Shown here: piece by piece, positions 8,001 through 11,354 of the stretch
How positions within the stretch are numbered: position 1 is the first letter of the stretch
Layout: the number at the start of each line of letters is the position of its first letter
Assembly: GCA_964547985.1 (NCBI GenBank)
Contig: CAZJPV010000062.1
Span: 1 to 11,354, forward strand
DNA length: 11,354 bases
Direction: 5' to 3'
From: JAPLJU01 sp964547985
GTDB taxonomy: Bacteria > Desulfobacterota > Syntrophia > Syntrophales > UBA2192
Made by a program: the position numbers and the translations under genes
The notes under the pieces: generated by a model
The model's database searches: none
What the model saw: only the letters and a program-made list of their open reading frames with translations
What the model was told of the DNA's origin: nothing

Positions 8001-8771
8001 ATCGACAAGATGAAGACGGCGCGGGACGAGGTCCTCGCCCAGATCGGCGACCCGGCCAAGCGGAGCGCGGCGGCATTCCGCCAGCAGACCCAGCGCAAGC
8101 TCGGCGACCTCAAGAAGGCCTACTTGCTGGACTACCTTTCCATGCACGCCAAAGCGCGTCTCGGCGTGAACGAGGACAAGCGCAAAGCCCAGCTCATGGG
8201 CGACGAACGGCTCAAGGACCTGCAGAAACTCTCTACCATCGACCTGATGCCCCGCCAGCACCTGTCGGATTTCCAGAACCGCTTGGCTGGCCTGAAGAGC
8301 TGCTTTGCGCTCACCGAGCAGGAACTGGAAGCATCGCCGGTCTGCCCGCACTGCAACCACAAACCGGGCGCGGAACCGCCCGCGGTTCCCGCAGCGACGA
8401 TGCTGGACGCCCTGGACGGCGAGCTCGACAAGCTGGTCGAAAACTGGACCCAGACTCTGCTCGCCAACCTCGAAGACCCGACCACCAAGGGCAACCTGAG
8501 CCTGCTCAAGCCCGAGCCGCGCAAGCTGGTGGACGGCTTCATCAAGAAGCGGACCCTGCCGGACGACCTGGACCAGGACTTCATCCACGCCTTGCAGGAA
8601 GTGCTCTCCGGGCTCACCAAGGTCTCGGTCAAGATCGCGGACCTGCGCGACGCGCTGCTCGCGGGCGGCTCACCTGCCACCCCGGCGGAGATGAGGAAGC
8701 GGTTTGAGGAATACCTGGACGGGCTGACCAAGGGCAAGGAGCCCGGCAAGGTCCGGATCGTGTTGGAATAG
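5043..8771 (+). CDS. brxC: BrxC/PglY, large P-loop ATPase of BREX (DUF6079-like)
   Basis: A 1242-residue protein starting MKYGDLIQFEPIESV. The ATG at 5043 has AGGAGGGAGG (5026-5035) 7 nt upstream; the in-frame ATG at 5004 has a binding site only 3 nt away and is less likely. Walker A is GNYGTGKS (67-74), Walker B is LLLVVDELLDYL (173-184) with Asp178-Glu179, and a CPHC pair at 1101-1104 near the C-terminus suggests a partial zinc-ribbon-like element. Length about 1200 and the early ATPase domain fit BrxC/PglY, the large ATPase present in BREX systems and needed for defence and, in studied systems, for host methylation. Mid-protein QFISSNPDNRQFYLDLKK is typical of the family. The 3' third, from about 7700, uses a more GC-rich codon set than the 5' part. 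It is intact throughout. Confidence 0.92.
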   Translation: MKYGDLIQFEPIESVVQLRDADETAAARQLVQTYVISEEMAEKLVTLVVPQLRFDQPMDNKGLLVVGNYGTGKSHLMSVISALAENGDLAAGLNDKNVAAAAGKICGCFKVVRTEIGATTMSLRDILVTELEEHLAAMGVAYSFPAADKVPNNKRALEEMMTAFHQEFPDHGLLLVVDELLDYLRTRKDQELILDLNFLREIGEVCKDLRFRFIAGVQEAIFDSPRFSFVADSIRRVKDRFEQILIARKDVKFVVAERLLKKTTDQQVKIREYLTRFAKFYGRMNERMDDFVRLFPVHPDYIDTFERVTAVEKREVLKTLSLAMKKLLGQNMPEDRPGVIAYDGYWTTLRENPSFRAVPDIKAVIDCSQVLESRIQQAFTRPAYKPMALQLIHALSVHRLTTGDIYASLGATAEELRDGLCLFQPGIEELGGDPADDLLSQVETVLREIHKTVSGQFISSNPDNRQFYLDLKKTDDFDALIEKRAESLDSSQLDRYYYEALRRVMECTDQTYVTGYKIWQHELEWLERKAARQGYLFFGAPNERSTAVPPRDFYLYFIQPFDAPHFKDEKNPDELFLRLANTDEEFRTSLRNYAAALDLGSTSSGHAKSTYESKASNFLRDLVQWLQKNMSTAFEVTYQGRSKSLTEWAKGKSIRELSGIGSHERINFRDLVNTIAGICLGTKFQDQAPEYPFFSVLITGANRAQAAQDALRAIAGQNRTKQATAVLDALELLDGERLHPYRSKYAKHILGLAKKKGHGQVVNRSELIQDVLGVEYLAPQSLRLEPEWAVVVLASLIYAGEVVLSIPGKKFDATGLPQLAGTSIDELTQFKHIERPKDWNLPALKALFELLGLTPGMAQLVTQGKDEPVQELQKAVTNAVERLVLVQQSMQTGLFFWGRSLLAEDEIKKLRAKLDETKTFLESLQAYTTTGKLKNFRYDASDVTAQREGLESLAEIKSIEELVADLGSTASYLSTAEAVLPTGHEWIDKMKTARDEVLAQIGDPAKRSAAAFRQQTQRKLGDLKKAYLLDYLSMHAKARLGVNEDKRKAQLMGDERLKDLQKLSTIDLMPRQHLSDFQNRLAGLKSCFALTEQELEASPVCPHCNHKPGAEPPAVPAATMLDALDGELDKLVENWTQTLLANLEDPTTKGNLSLLKPEPRKLVDGFIKKRTLPDDLDQDFIHALQEVLSGLTKVSVKIADLRDALLAGGSPATPAEMRKRFEEYLDGLTKGKEPGKVRIVLE

Positions 8772-8822
8772 GAACCAAGGATGAACATGAATTAACAGAG
8801 ATAGAAAACACGAAGACACCGA
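8772..8822 (+). other. Short spacer with ACAGAG/ACACGAAG-type filler
   Basis: These 51 bases between brxC and the AlbA_2 gene are A-rich, in contrast to the GC-rich brxC end. They contain GATGAACATGAATTAACAG followed by AGATAGAAAACACGAAGACA. This wording resembles the decayed 'ACAGAGACACAGAG / ACACGAAGACACGAAG' filler I recall near accessory genes in environmental bacteria. No strong ribosome binding site for the next gene is visible. Confidence 0.35.
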
Positions 8823-10232
8823 ATGGATATTAAAGAACTGACAGAAATCGTTCCCCAGGGCGAATCGCGAACAGTAGAGTTTAAGAAATCCACCGCTCAG
8901 TTGCGGCGAGCGGCTGAGACTCTCTGCGGCATGCTCAATGGAACCGGCGGCCGGGTATTCATCGGCGTTACGCCGGAAGGCCGCATCATCGGCCAGACGA
9001 TTTCCGATAAAACGATCCGGGAAGTGGCGGAAGCACTGCAGAAATTTGAACCGCCGGCTCACATTTTTCAACGCTCTATAACTATCGGAAATAACAAAGC
9101 AGTGCTGATTCTGGAGGCGATTCCTAATCCAGAATCCCGCCCGTATGCCTTTGATGGGCGGCCATACCAGCGGATCGGCTCAACCACTTCAGCCATGCCC
9201 CAAGCAACCTATCAGCGGCTTCTAAATGAAAGAGTACACAGTCAGGTTCGGTGGGAAAATCAGCCTGCCGCAGACTATCACATAGCAGACCTTGATTCTG
9301 AGGAGATTATCCGCACTGTACGGTTTGGAATTGCTGCCGGCCGTTTACCCGAGTCAACCGGAAAATTTGTTCCGGATATTCTGGGGCGTTTGGGATTGCT
9401 CCGGGACGGCCGTCCCAATCAGGCTTCTGTCGTCTTGTTTGGTTCCCGCTTCATGCCAGATTATCCGCAATGCCAGTTGCGCCTTGCCCGCTTCCGAGGC
9501 GTGAGTAAATCTGAGTTTCTCGATCAAAGGCAACTTGAAGGCCATGCTTTCCATCTGCTTGAGGAGGCCATGTTGTTCCTTCGCCGCCACCTGCCCGTAG
9601 CTGGACGAATTATCCCCGGCCTTTTCGAGCGTGAGGATGAACCACTGTTCCCCCTTGAGGCCTTGCGCGAAGCCCTGGTAAACGCCTTTTGTCACCGGGA
9701 TTATACCATTATCGGTGGTGCGGTAAGTCTGGCCATCTATGATGATCGGCTTGAGATCTGGAGCGATGGTACCCTTCCCTTCAATCTTAAACCCGAAGAT
9801 CTGAAAAGAGACCATCCATCCAGACCGCGCAATCCAATCATTGCCCAGGTTTTTTATTTGCGCGGTATGATTGAAAGATGGGGACGCGGCACCCAGAAGA
9901 TTGTGGAATTGTGTGTCAAGGCCGGACACCCGGAACCGGAATTCGGCGAACAAGCCGGCAGCGTCTGGGTGCGTTTCCTGCCGAGCGGCTATATCGCCCC
10001 GCACCGAGTGGCCCATGACCTGACCGAGCGGCAAAGGGAAATTTTGCAAACCCTTGCTCCCGGCAAAATCGCTTTACGCAAGATATTCTCGACGCTTTCC
10101 CAGCCCCCTTCATTACGGACCCTGAGGGATGAACTCTATCATCTTAAGCGAATCGGCTTAGTGGATACCACGGGCTACGGAAGAGGGGCTACATGGTTTT
10201 TGACACAAACTTCCAAAGACGAAAAGAAATGA
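8823..10232 (+). CDS. AlbA_2 (Schlafen-like) and GHKL-type ATPase-like regulator, COG2865 family
   Basis: A 469-residue protein. Residues about 10-130 are an AlbA_2 domain: ESRTVEFKKS at the start, then a central GTGGRVFIGVTPEGRIIG strand-turn and YQRIGSTT. Residues about 275-390 resemble a GHKL (HATPase_c_4) fold: REALVNAFCHRDY (N box), LEIWSDGTLP, and RNPIIAQVFYLRGMIERWGRGTQKI. Residues about 398-460 (LTERQREILQTL to RGATWFLT) form a C-terminal winged helix. This is the architecture of COG2865 proteins, often labelled RecG-like or putative transcriptional regulators although they are not helicases. It sits where pglX would normally follow brxC and is AT-richer than both flanks, so it looks like an inserted accessory gene. 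A regulatory or anti-phage role is inferred. The ATG at 8823 has only a weak binding site; no better start was seen. Confidence 0.88.
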   Translation: MDIKELTEIVPQGESRTVEFKKSTAQLRRAAETLCGMLNGTGGRVFIGVTPEGRIIGQTISDKTIREVAEALQKFEPPAHIFQRSITIGNNKAVLILEAIPNPESRPYAFDGRPYQRIGSTTSAMPQATYQRLLNERVHSQVRWENQPAADYHIADLDSEEIIRTVRFGIAAGRLPESTGKFVPDILGRLGLLRDGRPNQASVVLFGSRFMPDYPQCQLRLARFRGVSKSEFLDQRQLEGHAFHLLEEAMLFLRRHLPVAGRIIPGLFEREDEPLFPLEALREALVNAFCHRDYTIIGGAVSLAIYDDRLEIWSDGTLPFNLKPEDLKRDHPSRPRNPIIAQVFYLRGMIERWGRGTQKIVELCVKAGHPEPEFGEQAGSVWVRFLPSGYIAPHRVAHDLTERQREILQTLAPGKIALRKIFSTLSQPPSLRTLRDELYHLKRIGLVDTTGYGRGATWFLTQTSKDEKK

Positions 10233-10345
10233 GCCGAATTGGACGGACAAATAGACGGAATGAGACGTTGAATTGGACGGCGGACTATACGGATAGGGCG
10301 GCGGTCGTTGAGCGATCTATCGTCTACGGAGCAGTGAATGAATAG
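10229..10345 (+). CDS. Possible 38-residue ORF overlapping the AlbA_2 stop
   Basis: An ATG at 10229 overlaps the AlbA_2 stop codon as ATGA and opens 38 codons (MSRIGRTNRRNETLNW at the start, AVVERSIVYGAVNE at the end). No good ribosome binding site precedes it and no family is recognised. It contains an imperfect 34-nt direct repeat (GAATTGGACGG at 10236 and 10270), so it may simply be repeat-derived spacer. Confidence 0.15.
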   Translation: MSRIGRTNRRNETLNWTADYTDRAAVVERSIVYGAVNE

Positions 10346-10401
10346 CGAAATGAATGACGAAATAGCGTTGCACTATTATTTTGCTATTAGGAAAAATGGC
10401 T

Positions 10402-10509
10402 GGAATAAGAGGTCAAATAAGCTGAATCGTCCAGCCCATTCCCAGCTTATTATTAGTAAAGGCCACAGATGAATAAGGCGGAAATAAGGCGGCCCGATTC
10501 CACCTTATT
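10402..10509. repeat. Cluster of six AATAAG units in direct and inverted orientation
   Basis: Units: GGAATAAGAGG (10402-10412), AATAAGCTG (10416-10424), CAGCTTATT (10443-10451, inverted), GAATAAGGCGG (10471-10481), AATAAGGCGG (10483-10492) and CCACCTTATT (10500-10509, inverted). Units 2 and 3 pair as a perfect 9-bp stem with an 18-nt loop. Units 5 and 6 pair as a 10-bp stem with one mismatch and a 7-nt loop. No T-run follows either hairpin, so intrinsic termination is unlikely. It could be an array of protein binding sites, a structured leader RNA, or remains of a small palindromic element. Confidence 0.6.
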
Positions 10510-10524
10510 CGATTTCACCTTCGA

Positions 10525-10549
10525 ATTGTGGGGACAATGTCTCCACAAT
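10525..10549. repeat. 25-bp near-perfect palindrome upstream of pglX
   Basis: The arms ATTGTGGGGACA (10525-10536) and TGTCTCCACAAT (10538-10549) are complementary at 11 of 12 positions around a single central A; the one mismatch would be a G.U pair in RNA. No T-run follows on either strand, so it is more likely an operator or dispersed palindromic repeat than a terminator. Confidence 0.65.
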
Positions 10550-10675
10550 CGGAAAAGGCGGTAAATGCCCAAGTTAGTGACCAAGCCAGGTAGGTCCGAA
10601 AGGGAACTGAGTCACAAACGACTGACCAACCTGATGGCAAGCCATGGAGAGATAAGTTCAAAACGGAGTTGAAGT

Positions 10676-11354
10676 ATGACGAAACGTAATCAACCACATA
10701 GCCAGCAGGCGATGTTCGACACCGAACGACCCGCGACCCACGACTCGGGACCCGTGACCTGCTTGGGCATGACGTTTCCGAACGACGAGGAGCGGCGGAA
10801 GCATTTTCTCGGCATCCTGCGCGAGAAGCTGAAGGACCCCGAGTTCCGCAAGATCGAGGGATTCCCCATCGGCTCGGACGAGGACATCCTGGCGCTGTCC
10901 GATCCGCCGTTCTACACCGCCTGCCCGAACCCATTCATCGCCGACTTCATCAAGCATTACGGCAAGCCTTACGACCCGAGCAAGCCGTATAGCCGCGAGC
11001 CGTTCGCCTCGGATGTGAGCGAGGGCAAGAACGACCCGATCTACAACGCCCACTCCTATCATACCAAGGTTCCGCACAAGGCCATCATGCGGTACATCCT
11101 CCATTACACCGAACCGGGGGATGTTGTCTTCGATGGGTTCTGCGGGACCGGGATGGCGGGAGTAGCAGCACGACTGTGTGGAAGCAAACAGGCCGTGGCA
11201 TCAATGGGCTATCAGGTTGGTACCGATGGAGCGATTCTGGATTCCAGGAACAATTGCATATCGCATGTCGGAGGACGCCGGGCTATCCTGTCGGATCTGT
11301 CTCCAGTCGCCACCTCTATTGCAAGCAACTATGCTGACTTCTCTTCCCTCGTAA
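10676..11354 (+). CDS. pglX: PglX (type 3 BREX adenine-specific DNA methyltransferase), N-terminal part, runs off right edge
   Basis: The frame starts at ATG 10676, 7 nt after GGAG (10665-10668), and stays open to the window end (226 codons visible). The N-terminus has a disordered Q/H-rich lead (MTKRNQPHSQQ), then KNDPIYNAHSYHTKVPHKAI at about residues 116-135. FDGFCGTGMAG at 152-162 is methyltransferase motif I, the S-adenosylmethionine loop. RRAILSDLSPVATSIASNY near residue 200 is the conserved segment following it in this family. BREX methyltransferases place N6-methyladenine at a specific site on host DNA to mark self, and this branch follows brxF-brxC in type 3 BREX (pglXI). The catalytic NPPY-type motif lies beyond the edge, so activity cannot be judged. 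Codon use shifts abruptly at about 11120. Confidence 0.85.
   Translation, partial: MTKRNQPHSQQAMFDTERPATHDSGPVTCLGMTFPNDEERRKHFLGILREKLKDPEFRKIEGFPIGSDEDILALSDPPFYTACPNPFIADFIKHYGKPYDPSKPYSREPFASDVSEGKNDPIYNAHSYHTKVPHKAIMRYILHYTEPGDVVFDGFCGTGMAGVAARLCGSKQAVASMGYQVGTDGAILDSRNNCISHVGGRRAILSDLSPVATSIASNYADFSSLV

Larger units (their letters stand above)
10233..10675. other. 443-bp mostly non-coding region before pglX, rich in short repeats
   Basis: No convincing gene is seen apart from the weak 38-codon frame at its left end. The left part has near-repeats such as GAATTGGACGG and AATGAATAGCGAAATGAA. The middle has six AATAAG-type units in both orientations. The right part has a 25-bp near-perfect palindrome, another AAGGCGG copy (10555-10561) and a short palindrome ATGGC-AA-GCCAT (10634-10645). 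A weak promoter-like pair, TTGCTA (10382-10387) and AATAAG (10404-10409), is visible but not convincing. The gap is unusual because the BREX genes upstream overlap or nearly touch, so pglX probably has its own expression signals here. Confidence 0.6.

Noticed and set aside
7689..8588. Minus-strand frame of 299 codons opposite brxC
   Set aside because: Shadow of the GC-rich 3' part of brxC; no ribosome binding site or domain support.
10402..10509. CRISPR array
   Set aside because: Units are about 10 bp, unevenly spaced and in both orientations; no direct repeats with regular spacers.
10525..10549. Rho-independent terminator
   Set aside because: The palindrome is strong but no run of T follows on either strand.

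Overview
The window reads as a bacterial phage-defence island. Its core is the 5' part of a type 3 BREX operon (brxF, brxC and the start of the pglX methyltransferase gene). Upstream lies a divergently transcribed module: a WYL-domain regulator followed by a CHAT-like peptidase on the minus strand, and a large Ski2-like helicase on the plus strand. Genes are tightly packed with bacterial Shine-Dalgarno sites and stop/start overlaps. Base composition is mosaic: the helicase, the 3' part of brxC and the 5' part of pglX are GC-rich, while the CHAT-like gene, the small HTH gene, brxF and the AlbA_2 gene are AT-richer. The host cannot be fixed from this sequence; a Gram-negative environmental bacterium such as a Desulfobacterota member is only a guess from GC content and gene style.

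Region by region: 1-455 (minus) is the 5' part of a gene whose product carries an ATHG ... CTAC His/Cys pair like CHAT/caspase-fold peptidases. 461-1405 (minus) is a wHTH-WYL-WCX regulator of the kind found beside BREX and other defence loci. 1406-1580 is the divergent control region, with a perfect 7-bp-arm inverted repeat and a candidate minus-strand promoter. 1581-4226 (plus) is an 881-residue helicase ending in HhH-like and winged-helix-like segments. 4227-4326 holds a promoter with a perfect -35 box and a five-codon leader ORF with an ideal ribosome binding site. 4327-8771 is a translationally chained set: HTH protein, BrxF and BrxC. 8823-10232 is an AlbA_2/COG2865-type protein placed between brxC and pglX. 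10233-10675 is largely non-coding and rich in short repeats and inverted repeats. 10676 to the window end is the N-terminal part of PglX.

How the parts may work together: the type 3 BREX gene order as generally described is brxF, brxC, pglXI, brxHII, pglZ, brxA, so brxHII, pglZ and brxA are expected beyond the right edge. BrxF and BrxC are P-loop ATPases and PglX is the adenine methyltransferase that marks self DNA. The AlbA_2 protein looks like an accessory cargo gene. The WYL protein could repress its own CHAT-containing operon and perhaps the helicase through the shared 1406-1580 region. Whether WYL, CHAT-like protein and helicase form a separate defence system is the most open question in the window.
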